Of a DNA stretch of 64,000 bases, positions 16,703 through 23,791 are shown piece by piece. The DNA is from an uncultured Lachnospiraceae bacterium. Lineage in GTDB: Bacteria > Bacillota > Clostridia > Lachnospirales > Lachnospiraceae. Below the pieces are notes generated by a model. That model was not told the DNA's origin and made no database searches. It worked only from the letters and a program-made list of their open reading frames with translations. How positions within the stretch are numbered: position 1 is the first letter of the stretch; the number at the start of each line of letters is the position of its first letter. Where the stretch lies: NCBI GenBank assembly GCA_910587305.1, contig CAJUKV010000002.1, forward strand, positions 62,001-126,000, read 5' to 3'. The position numbers were made by a program, and so were the translations under genes.

Positions 16703-17661
16703 TATAAACTCACCTGCTTTCCTGTTAAACTGAGGAAGATTTCTTCCAGAGATTTTTGATATTCTTCAATTCTCAAAACGTCAATCCCTTCCCGTACCAG
16801 TGCGGAAATTAAGAAGGCGGTTTTTTCGTCGGAGATTTCCGGGAACAAAAGGAAATCTTTGTCAAGGGTACAGTCAATTTTATTTTCATTTAACACACAT
16901 AAAGCGCGGTTATTGTTGCCGGTGCGCAGCCGCAGCTGTTTTTTGCTGTGCTCGTGAAGATGAAGAAGGCTATCCTGAAAAATAAACTGTCCCTTGTTGA
17001 TAATGCCCACATAGTCGGCCATCTGATCGATTTCGCTTAAAAGATGGCTTGATACCATGATGGTCATATGATAATTTTCAGGCAGGGAGCGGATAAGCTC
17101 GCGCATTTCCTGAATACCGGCGGGGTCTAAACCGTTGGTGGGCTCGTCTAACAAAAGCAGCTTTGGATGCCCTAACAGAGCGCCGGCAAGGCCAAGACGC
17201 TGCTTCATGCCAAGGGAGTAATGCCCTGCTTTTTTGTCCTGCTGGCTTTCCATGCGGACGATAGAGAGAACCTCCCCAATCTCTTTCGTAGGGACATTTT
17301 TCAGAGTGCAGATGATTTCCAGATTCTGCCTTCCGGTCAGATGCCCATAGTAAGAAGGGGATTCAATGAGGGACCCGGTCTGCTTTAAGATGGCAAGACG
17401 TTTTTTTTCATTGAAAGGCGTTTTGCCCTGAGAGACAAAAGGAGTCCCCAAAATAGAAATCTCTCCGTTTGTAGGTTTGATCAGACCGAGAAGCATTTTC
17501 ATGGTCGTGCTCTTTCCGGCGCCGTTGGGGCCTAAAAACCCGTAGACGCATCCTTCGGGGACGGCAAGGTTGACTTTCTTTACCACATCCCTGGCTTTTC
17601 CGGATTGCTTATAGGTTTTCGTGAGGTCTTTTGTTTGAATAACAAAATTTTTTCTGTTCAT
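16702..17661 (-). CDS. ABC transporter ATPase, bacteriocin-immunity (LanF/BcrA-like)
   Basis: An ABC ATPase that powers the two downstream permeases. Walker A is GPNGAGKST, the signature loop is YSLGMKQRLGLAGALL, and Walker B is LLLLDEPTNGLDP, followed by an SSHLLSEI H-loop. A C-terminal extension of about 100 residues is usual for the BcrA/NisF group. The ATG at 17661 is preferred, with AAAGGT upstream; an ATG at 17673 lies almost on top of that site. It is divergent from the response regulator and histidine kinase genes at 18030-20169, the usual arrangement for peptide-sensing detoxification modules. Confidence 0.85.
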   Translation of the reverse strand: MNRKNFVIQTKDLTKTYKQSGKARDVVKKVNLAVPEGCVYGFLGPNGAGKSTTMKMLLGLIKPTNGEISILGTPFVSQGKTPFNEKKRLAILKQTGSLIESPSYYGHLTGRQNLEIICTLKNVPTKEIGEVLSIVRMESQQDKKAGHYSLGMKQRLGLAGALLGHPKLLLLDEPTNGLDPAGIQEMRELIRSLPENYHMTIMVSSHLLSEIDQMADYVGIINKGQFIFQDSLLHLHEHSKKQLRLRTGNNNRALCVLNENKIDCTLDKDFLLFPEISDEKTAFLISALVREGIDVLRIEEYQKSLEEIFLSLTGKQVSL

Positions 17662-17739
17662 AAATGTAACCATACCTTTCTAAAATCTTTAAAATTTTGC
17701 GGCAGTTTGGCTTTTGGCCGAACTGTTATAAACTTTTAT

Positions 17740-17826
17740 GTGCAGACCCGTGCAGAGGTAGAATGTCGCTAAAGCGTCGCAGAGGCCACACAGCGGACAG
17801 GGAGAGAACTCTTTCCTGCTCGATTA
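17740..17826. repeat. GC-rich hairpin repeat, single full unit
   Basis: It contains GTCGCTAAAGCGTC (short hairpin), a GC block and ACAGGGAGAGAACTCTTTCCTG (stem), in the same order as the units at 14997-15210. It occupies the position where the missing 5' end of the response regulator gene and its promoter might be expected. Confidence 0.5.
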
Positions 17827-17866
17827 AGTTTAAGGATAGAACGGCCGCCTTACATGAAAATGAAAG

Positions 17867-17883
17867 TTACCTTACAATTACCT
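17867..17883 (+). promoter_or_regulatory. TTACCT direct repeat, 11-bp step
   Basis: TTACCT at 17867 and again at 17878 (spacer TACAA) gives an 11-base period, the usual pattern for OmpR-family response regulators. It lies upstream of the response regulator gene and between it and the divergent ABC operon. A weak TTACAG-16-TAAAAT follows downstream. Confidence 0.4.
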
Positions 17884-18029
17884 TAATTTTTCAGGCGGTA
17901 TGGTTACAGCAAAATGAGTTTGTATTAAAATAAATCTATAATGGTATGTCGTCCGGTGCAAAATATGCGGATGGCGCGAGACAGGCTATTAAAAGATAAG
18001 AACAGGTCAGAGAAAGGGGAAGGCGGTCT

Positions 18030-18704
18030 ATGAAGCATATTTTTGAGCGCAGGGAACCGGATATGTTCATTTTGGATATCAATCTTCCGGATGGGGATGG
18101 ATTTTCTCTTATGCAAAAAATCAGGGCGGCGTCCGCCGTGCCGGTTTTATTTTTGTCGGCAAGGGATGAGGACAGCGACCGGCTGTTGGGATTAGGACTT
18201 GGGGCTGACGACTATATGGTTAAGCCATTTCTGCCAAAGGAGCTTACCTTACGCATCAGCGCCATCCTGAAAAGAACCTATCTTTTTGGAAACAGGGAAA
18301 GCAGTAAAGAACAGCGGCTTGATTTAGGAGCGTGCAGCGTGGACTTTAAAAGCGGGATCGCCAGATGGGATCAGGAAAGCGATAAGGATAGCCATAAGCA
18401 GGGCCGCAGGCAAAATGCTGGGCATAGCCATAAGGAAGGCGGGGAAGGAAGCAAGGAGGAATGCAGGGAGATTCCCCTGACGGCAAAGGAGCTGTTAATT
18501 TTACGCAAGCTGTCGGAGAACAGGGGAAACATTGTGACCTTTGATCAGCTCTGCCAGGCGGTGTGGAAGGACAATTATTTTGGCTATGAAAATACGATTA
18601 TGGTGCATATCAGACGGCTGAGGGAAAAAATAGAGGAGAATCCGTCCCGTCCCAAGTATCTTTTGACGGTGCGAGGGCTGGGTTATAAATTGATAAAAGG
18701 TTAA
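18030..18704 (+). CDS. OmpR-family response regulator lacking the N-terminal third of the receiver
   Basis: The C-terminal winged helix is complete (IPLTAKELLILRKLSENRGN, then HIRRLREKIEENP and VRGLGYKL). The receiver begins too late: the first recognisable motif is FILDINLPDGDGF, with the phospho-acceptor at residue 16 instead of about 52. The first beta strands and the acidic metal-binding pair are missing, and no frame upstream encodes them. The later SAR and KPF positions are present (LFLSARDE, MVKPFLPKEL). A 35-residue hydrophilic insert rich in Ser, His, Lys and Gly separates receiver and DNA-binding domain. Regulation by phosphorylation is unlikely, so it may be a pseudogene or a phosphorylation-independent regulator. 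The kinase gene follows. Confidence 0.75.
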   Translation: MKHIFERREPDMFILDINLPDGDGFSLMQKIRAASAVPVLFLSARDEDSDRLLGLGLGADDYMVKPFLPKELTLRISAILKRTYLFGNRESSKEQRLDLGACSVDFKSGIARWDQESDKDSHKQGRRQNAGHSHKEGGEGSKEECREIPLTAKELLILRKLSENRGNIVTFDQLCQAVWKDNYFGYENTIMVHIRRLREKIEENPSRPKYLLTVRGLGYKLIKG

Positions 18705-18711
18705 AAGGTAT

Positions 18712-18789
18712 AAGTTTGGAAGTAAACTTCCAAACTCTTTATCGGTGGCAGTACTGCAAGCGCAGTTTGCGGTATGCGGGGGTATAAAT
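18712..18789 (+). repeat. Leader module, copy 2
   Basis: Same order as copy 1. Hairpin 1 is identical. Hairpin 2 reads TACTGCAAG-cgcag-TTTGCGGTA: two stem bases differ from copy 1, and both changes keep pairing in RNA as G-U. It ends in GCGGGGGTATAAAT immediately before the histidine kinase ATG at 18790. It sits between the response regulator stop and the kinase start. Confidence 0.8.
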
Positions 18790-20169
18790 ATGAAAAGCCT
18801 GTTAAAAATTTATGGAAGATACATTGGTTCCACATGGATCATTTTATTGTTGCTGGTTATCGTAAATTTCAGCGTTATGCTCTGGATAACCTTTGACCGG
18901 GTGATAAACTATGAGCCCGGATTTCCAAAAGATTTTCGAAATATGGCGGAGCTTTTAGTGGAAGAAAGTCCGGAAAGGGAATTGTATCTTACGCGTCAGG
19001 GAGAAGATTTTTTGAAGGAAAAGCAGTATGCGTTTGTTATGCTTTTAAATGATTTTGGGGATGTGATTTTTGAATGGAATCTGCCGGAATATTTCAAAAA
19101 GCATTATACGGCGGGCGAAATTTCCGGCTTTACCAGGTGGTACTTAAACGATTATCCTGTAAAGGTGTGGCAGACGAAGGAAGGACTTTTGGTAGCGGGA
19201 GGAAAAAAGAACAGCCTGTGGAAATTTACATTGGAATTGCCAATGGGATTTATGAACCATATAGGACAATATTTTCATGTTATTGTGGGAGCCAATCTTT
19301 TGATTATCTTATGTGTGGTAGGTTTTTCAGGATACCGATATTACAAATCCCTCTGCCCTTTGTCGGAGGGGATTGAAGCGCTGTCCCAAAACAGACAGAT
19401 TCATCTTGCGGAAAAAGGAGTGGCCGGGGAGCTGGCGGTTCGTCTTAACCGGACCTCGGATATTTTAAAAGAACAAAGACAGACAATTCAAAAACGGGAT
19501 ATGGCAAGGACGGAATGGATTGCCGGCGTTTCCCACGATATACGTACGCCTCTCTCCGTTATCATGGGATATGCGGACGAGCTTATGGAAAATGAAAAGA
19601 TTGGCAGGGAGGGACGCGCCAGAGCGGCTGCCATAAGAAGCCAAAGCCTGAAAATCCGGCAGCTGATAGAGGATTTAAATCTTGCCTCTAAGCTGGAATA
19701 CAACATGCAGCCTCTTAGGATTACCTGCTTTTATCCGGCGGCGGTGCTGCGCTCGTTAGCGGCGGAGTTTATTAACGAAGGATTGGAAGAGAAATTTGAA
19801 GTATTCCCCGACATAGAGCCTGAACTGGAAAAGGTTACCTTAAAAGGAGATGAAGAACTGCTCAAAAGAGCAGTGAGAAATTTATTAAGCAACAGTGCCC
19901 GGCATAATCCGGATGGATGCAGGATATGGATAAGGGGAGGGATAGAGGCGGACAGATGTATGATTGAGGTTTCGGATGACGGGCGTGGAATACCGGAAGC
20001 GGTCGTGCAGGGTCTTTTTGAGGAAGATGGGGATATGTGGAATGAAAAGAAACCTCATATTATGGGCCTGAGAATTGTAAAACAGATTGTGAAGGCACAT
20101 AAAGGAGATTTCCGGATTGTGATGGAAGGACATAGCGTAAGGCTGACCTTCCCGGTTGTTCCAATATAG
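18790..20169 (+). CDS. Sensor histidine kinase
   Basis: A 459-residue two-component kinase. Transmembrane helix 1 is near residues 9-30 and helix 2 near 160-185, enclosing an extracellular sensor region of about 130 residues. A linker, the HisKA domain with phosphorylated H249 in VSHDIRTPLS, and an HATPase domain follow (LLSNSARHNP N box; DDGRGIPEAV G1; MGLRIVKQIV G2). The family is close to kinases paired with peptide-antibiotic detoxification transporters. The ATG at 18790 is used, with GGGGGT before it. The in-frame GTG at 18745 lies inside the leader module. Its partner regulator upstream is truncated, so signalling may be broken or rerouted. Confidence 0.88.
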   Translation: MKSLLKIYGRYIGSTWIILLLLVIVNFSVMLWITFDRVINYEPGFPKDFRNMAELLVEESPERELYLTRQGEDFLKEKQYAFVMLLNDFGDVIFEWNLPEYFKKHYTAGEISGFTRWYLNDYPVKVWQTKEGLLVAGGKKNSLWKFTLELPMGFMNHIGQYFHVIVGANLLIILCVVGFSGYRYYKSLCPLSEGIEALSQNRQIHLAEKGVAGELAVRLNRTSDILKEQRQTIQKRDMARTEWIAGVSHDIRTPLSVIMGYADELMENEKIGREGRARAAAIRSQSLKIRQLIEDLNLASKLEYNMQPLRITCFYPAAVLRSLAAEFINEGLEEKFEVFPDIEPELEKVTLKGDEELLKRAVRNLLSNSARHNPDGCRIWIRGGIEADRCMIEVSDDGRGIPEAVVQGLFEEDGDMWNEKKPHIMGLRIVKQIVKAHKGDFRIVMEGHSVRLTFPVVPI

Positions 20170-20206
20170 TAAAAGTCTTAACAAAATTTTGCTTCCGGTT
20201 CCTGCT

Positions 20207-20228
20207 AAAGCCATATAGGGAGGCTTTT
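20207..20228 (+). terminator. Weak hairpin after the histidine kinase
   Basis: AAAGCC and GGCTTTT flank a 9-base loop; the T run is short. It lies between two convergent genes. Confidence 0.35.
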
Positions 20229-20276
20229 GCAAGACCGAAAGCATAATTTTAAATCTTTTTATAATATACCGGCCGG

Positions 20277-20927
20277 CTATGCCACATAAAGATACATGAA
20301 GATAAAGTGGCAGATACTTCCCCCCATGACAAAGAGGTGGAAGATTTCATGGGAGCCGAAAAATTTGTATTTTGCATTAAATACCGGAAGCTTTAAAGCA
20401 TAAATGACGCCGCCAATGGTGTAAATAATTCCGCCCGCAAGGAGCCAGCCGAAGGCAGCGTGGGGCAGCACATTCCACAGAGGGCCAAAAACAGCCACAC
20501 AGACCCACCCCATGGCAATGTAGATGAGAGAAGAAAACCATTTAGGGCAGGTAATCCAGCAGGCTTTTAAAGTCATACCAAACAGCGCGATTGCCCATAC
20601 CACGGCTAATAAAGTGTAACCCGGTCTGCCCCCCAGTATGATTAAGCAAACCGGCGTGTAAGAACCGGCAATCAGTACAAAAATCATCATATGATCCAAT
20701 TTTCGGAAAACGCGAAGGGCTTTCCCACTGATATTCAGTGAATGGTAGGTGGCGCTGGCGCCATAAAGCAGTATCATGCTGATACAAAAGATACTTAAGG
20801 CTGCCACTGCCTTTCCGCCTGAAAAAACGGCGGCCTTTGTCAGAAGCGGCATAGCGGCAAATGCCGCCATCATCATACCGATAAAATGTGTAATTGCGCT
20901 TCCCGGTTCCCGTATAGTAATCTGCAT
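20277..20927 (-). CDS. Hemolysin III / TrhA family membrane protein
   Basis: A 216-residue seven-helix protein of the hemolysin III (YqfA/TrhA, PAQR-related) family. The motif GSAITHFIG near the N-terminus, SATYHSLN after the second helix, FRKLDHMMIFVLIAGSYTP and the C-terminal GSHEIFHLFVM carry the conserved Ser, Asp and His residues thought to bind a metal within the membrane. In E. coli the homologue affects membrane energetics; a cytolytic role is not established for most members. The ATG at 20927 has GGAGG 8 bases upstream; a longer form from 20948 would place the ribosome site inside the coding region. It stands alone and is convergent with the kinase gene. Confidence 0.88.
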   Translation of the reverse strand: MQITIREPGSAITHFIGMMMAAFAAMPLLTKAAVFSGGKAVAALSIFCISMILLYGASATYHSLNISGKALRVFRKLDHMMIFVLIAGSYTPVCLIILGGRPGYTLLAVVWAIALFGMTLKACWITCPKWFSSLIYIAMGWVCVAVFGPLWNVLPHAAFGWLLAGGIIYTIGGVIYALKLPVFNAKYKFFGSHEIFHLFVMGGSICHFIFMYLYVA

Positions 20928-21049
20928 AATAATTCCTCCTTTACACAAAACACATTATGTAGTTTTAAAAACTACGTTTAAGATGATTTAATACTATCAC
21001 TTATTGTTTCGCGTGTCAAATAATATTATGCATATTATTAGATTATTTA

Positions 21050-21104
21050 GAGGAAATATACCGCTAAAGCGGTGCACGGACTGCGGCGCGGGCAGGAAGA
21101 AAAG
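21050..21104. repeat. GC-rich hairpin repeat, partial unit
   Basis: AGGAAATATACCGCTAAAGCGGT carries the hairpin ACCGCT-aa-AGCGGT; the units at 15060 and 17763 have the same loop with different stem bases. A GC block ACTGCGGCGCGGGCAGG follows. Confidence 0.45.
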
Positions 21105-21108
21105 ACCA

Positions 21109-23241
21109 CTACCAGCTCTTTGTAAGTTCCATATTCCAGTCCAGTTCATAAGGACTGTCGTCGGAGTCTTTCAGCATTTCATAATAGCGGTAACGTTCTT
21201 TGGTGGGGGAATCCTCCTTAGAACCGGAATCCTTGCTCCAGAACTGGAATCCAAGCATATACCCGTCCACCATTTCCTCCCAGGAGGAATAGAGCTGCTG
21301 GAGCACGAGAGAGTTTTCCAGCGAAGCGTCCATAGCCTCCTCATAAGTCATGTATCCAAGAATATAAAAATCAGCGTACAACTGGTTTACCCTGCAAAGA
21401 TCCCAGGCGGCTAAGTAGTCCGCGTCATGGCCGGCCTTGTGGATATTATAAGCCATTACATAGCGGTAGTCGCCTGAGAGATTCGACTGCAGGAATTTCT
21501 TCCGAAACTCTTTTTCCTCCAAATTAAGAAATCCCATCTTGTTCAATTCTTCCATACATTCCCGGCAGGTCTGTCTGTGGCCTTTTTCCTTTAATCGTTC
21601 CACTGCTTCCAGGGCGGAGGTTCTGTCGGTTATGTTCCAGCTGTTTTGAAGGCCCCAGTCGATCAGTTCTTTGTTGTCTTCGGTAATCTGAAGGCCGCCT
21701 ACCAGCCGCCAGTTAAATCCGTTGCTATAGGTAAGAGGCGCATAGGTGGCATTAAACCATAAAACCGTATCGGGAAGGTCGGGAGAGTCCGTTGTCTCGC
21801 CATCACCGCCCATCAGCATGGCCATGGTAAGGGGAGTAACATCCCCGGCAGCATTGTCCTGCTTTGGAGCGCCTTCCGGCTTGGAAGCAGGAGCTTCTGA
21901 TTCCGCGGCATAGGCATCAGAGCTTTGGTTAGGGCCCTCTTCCGCCTCCGGGGCATCTGTCTCATCCTGGCCGACCAAGTATTGAAACAAATCAATCCCA
22001 TAGGCGGTTTCCAGTTCCTGAATAACCCTATCGGTGGAATCGTCCCGCTGTTCATAAGAAAGAAAAATTTCAAGGGAAAGATAATAGGTATCGTCAATGG
22101 GAATATAGCAAAGGGCCTCCACCCGGGGCAAATATTCCTCCGACTGATAGGATTTCTTTTCATAGGAAATTGCCATCTGCAGGGCGTTTTCAAGGCCGGG
22201 AACAGGCAGCATGGCGCTCCTTTTTACGTTTCGTATGGTTTGGGGATTATGCAGCGCGGTTTCATACTTTATATCAGCGGAGCTTTTCATGGCCGTGACC
22301 AGAGCGTTGCCGGCATAAATCTCCGAAACATCCGCACTGACCAAAACGCCGTGGAGAAAGGAAAAAGCGCTTGTCCGGTCTATGTCCGTAATCCGGGCTT
22401 TGGGAAGCATCAGGTCGCAGTAAGTTTCCCTGTAATAGTCGGATATGGAGGTAAGCCCCATATATCGATATCCTTCCAAATCCTCAAGCGCTTTATCCCC
22501 TTCCTTCGCCTGATAGGAATCCTGATCTGCGTTAACCTCCCAGGCGCTCCCCGGTTTGATTAAATCCAAGTTAATGCCATGGCATTCTGCCAGCTCGTCA
22601 ATGAGAGGATCCGTGTCCTCGTCCGCATAATCTTCATATACTGTTATATCCCAGAGAATGCCGGCGCCGGAGGGCTGCATTTCCAGATAATAAAGCTGTC
22701 GTAACTCAAAGGAGACGCCTTCATAATCCACGCCTCTGCCGGTAAAAATGAAATATCTGTCCGCTCCGTTTTCGATGATGCCGGTATCTGCAACATCTAT
22801 ATAATCAGAATCCGCCTCATGGGCATACTTTTGTTTCAGGGTGAGATGATCCTCGAAGGAGGCATAACGCTGGTCAGCTTCCCCGTAACCGTATATGTCA
22901 GCGGTATAAGAAATTCCATGCTGGCTAAGGGTGGCAAAACCGTCGGTAACTTCCGCGTCCCTGGGCATATAAATTTCATATACCGCCCCCGGATCGTTAA
23001 TGTCTTCCATTTCCTTTTTTTCCAGGTAAACAAAAGGACTTTCTTCCTTCACACTGTCAGCGCTTTCCCTGGCATCATCAGAAGGCTTTGAACCCTCATC
23101 TGATTTCCCGCTTGAAATATTCGATTTCTTTTTGAAGGAAGCCGTTGCGCCATCTGGTCGGGAGCCGCATCCCACCGACATAACCAACAATAATATCACG
23201 AAAACAAACAAAATAACGCGCGCTCTGCAAATGCTTCTCAT
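21109..23241 (-). CDS. Large lipoprotein with C-terminal DUF1266 domain
   Basis: A 710-residue exported lipoprotein. The signal sequence MRSICRARVILFVFVILLLV is followed by the lipobox SVGC with acceptor Cys 25, then a Ser/Lys/Asp-rich linker. The middle, to about residue 450, has two repeats of an alternating Tyr/Asp-rich pattern with QRYASFED and YEKKSYQSEEYL, and no family I can name. The C-terminal 200 residues fit DUF1266: SWNITDRTSALEAVERLKEK, the central AWDLCRVNQLYADFYILGYM and YSSWEEMVDGYMLGFQFW. DUF1266 proteins are of unknown function and are usually cytoplasmic, so a lipid-anchored form is noteworthy. The start at 23241 follows the leader-module ribosome site. Confidence 0.7.
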   Translation of the reverse strand: MRSICRARVILFVFVILLLVMSVGCGSRPDGATASFKKKSNISSGKSDEGSKPSDDARESADSVKEESPFVYLEKKEMEDINDPGAVYEIYMPRDAEVTDGFATLSQHGISYTADIYGYGEADQRYASFEDHLTLKQKYAHEADSDYIDVADTGIIENGADRYFIFTGRGVDYEGVSFELRQLYYLEMQPSGAGILWDITVYEDYADEDTDPLIDELAECHGINLDLIKPGSAWEVNADQDSYQAKEGDKALEDLEGYRYMGLTSISDYYRETYCDLMLPKARITDIDRTSAFSFLHGVLVSADVSEIYAGNALVTAMKSSADIKYETALHNPQTIRNVKRSAMLPVPGLENALQMAISYEKKSYQSEEYLPRVEALCYIPIDDTYYLSLEIFLSYEQRDDSTDRVIQELETAYGIDLFQYLVGQDETDAPEAEEGPNQSSDAYAAESEAPASKPEGAPKQDNAAGDVTPLTMAMLMGGDGETTDSPDLPDTVLWFNATYAPLTYSNGFNWRLVGGLQITEDNKELIDWGLQNSWNITDRTSALEAVERLKEKGHRQTCRECMEELNKMGFLNLEEKEFRKKFLQSNLSGDYRYVMAYNIHKAGHDADYLAAWDLCRVNQLYADFYILGYMTYEEAMDASLENSLVLQQLYSSWEEMVDGYMLGFQFWSKDSGSKEDSPTKERYRYYEMLKDSDDSPYELDWNMELTKSW

Positions 23242-23318
23242 TTTTATACCCCCGCATACCGCAAGCTGTGCTTGCGGTACTGCCACCAATAAGTAGTTTG
23301 GAAGTTTACTTCCAAACT
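23242..23318 (-). repeat. Leader module, copy 3
   Basis: Minus-strand copy ending at the DUF1266 lipoprotein ATG (23241). Hairpins 1 and 2 are identical to copy 1; the link between them differs (ACTACTTATTGG instead of ACTCTTTATCGG). The GGGGGTATAAAA end is conserved. Confidence 0.8.
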
Positions 23319-23463
23319 TTTCATTCCCTCACTTTGCAAATTCATCCCCGACATATATAATGCCTTTCCGTTTCATCTTTCGGAGTGCTTTTAAACATAT
23401 ATCCGGCTTTTTGTAACAATAAATACTTCTATGATAAAATCTTATCACGGGATAAATACTTTT

Positions 23464-23595
23464 TCAATGAACGGAAAGAAACCTGTTTTTATTTTTCAGC
23501 GCAAGCTTTACTGGCGGCACTGTCTTACATAGACAATCATAAAAAGAAATAAGGATCCCTGCCGCCCAAGTTTGGATGCTTATTCTTATAATCAT
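23464..23595 (-). CDS. Possible 43-aa peptide behind an orphan leader module
   Basis: A short reading frame (MIIRISIQTWAAGILISF at its start, ending NRFLSVH) starts exactly where leader-module copy 4 ends, with the module's GGGGGT site 7 bases before the ATG. It has one hydrophobic segment (about residues 9-20) and a basic C-terminus. It could be a real small membrane peptide, or the remains of a gene whose body was lost. No similarity is recognised and no downstream partner follows on this strand. Confidence 0.3.
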   Translation of the reverse strand: MIIRISIQTWAAGILISFYDCLCKTVPPVKLALKNKNRFLSVH

Positions 23596-23676
23596 TTTTA
23601 TACCCCCGCATAGTACCGCAAGCTGCGCTTGCGGTACTGCCACCGATAAAGAGTTTGGAAGTTTACTTCCAAACTT
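23596..23676 (-). repeat. Leader module, copy 4
   Basis: Minus-strand copy with a 3-base insertion relative to copy 1. The extra bases extend hairpin 2 to a perfect 11-bp stem (AGTACCGCAAG-cgcag-CTTGCGGTACT). Hairpin 1 and the GCGGGGGTATAAAA end are unchanged. It precedes only the 43-codon frame. Confidence 0.8.
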
Positions 23677-23791
23677 AACTGAGGGCAATCGGAGGTTCAA
23701 TTCCGATCACTTCCAAGTAAATTATACACGGGAATCAAGCGGCTCTTTTCAAAAATATATTTATCGTAATTGCGTTTATATGTCATCGGGT

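Noticed and set aside
15209..17661. Complete lantibiotic biosynthesis cluster
   Set aside because: Only the FEG-type transporter and two-component genes are present; no precursor peptide, LanB/C/M or protease gene was found nearby.
17697..17933. Frame upstream of the truncated response regulator
   Set aside because: It was tested as the missing receiver N-terminus, but no DD pair or beta-strand pattern is present and it spans the GC-rich repeat.
18745..18789. N-terminal extension of the histidine kinase from GTG 18745
   Set aside because: The extension is encoded by the repeated leader module and is shared with unrelated proteins; the ATG at 18790 has its own ribosome site.
23686..23706. 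tRNA T-arm-like sequence (CGGAGGTTCAATTCCG)
   Set aside because: No acceptor, D or anticodon arm can be placed around it, and the loop length is wrong. Treated as chance.
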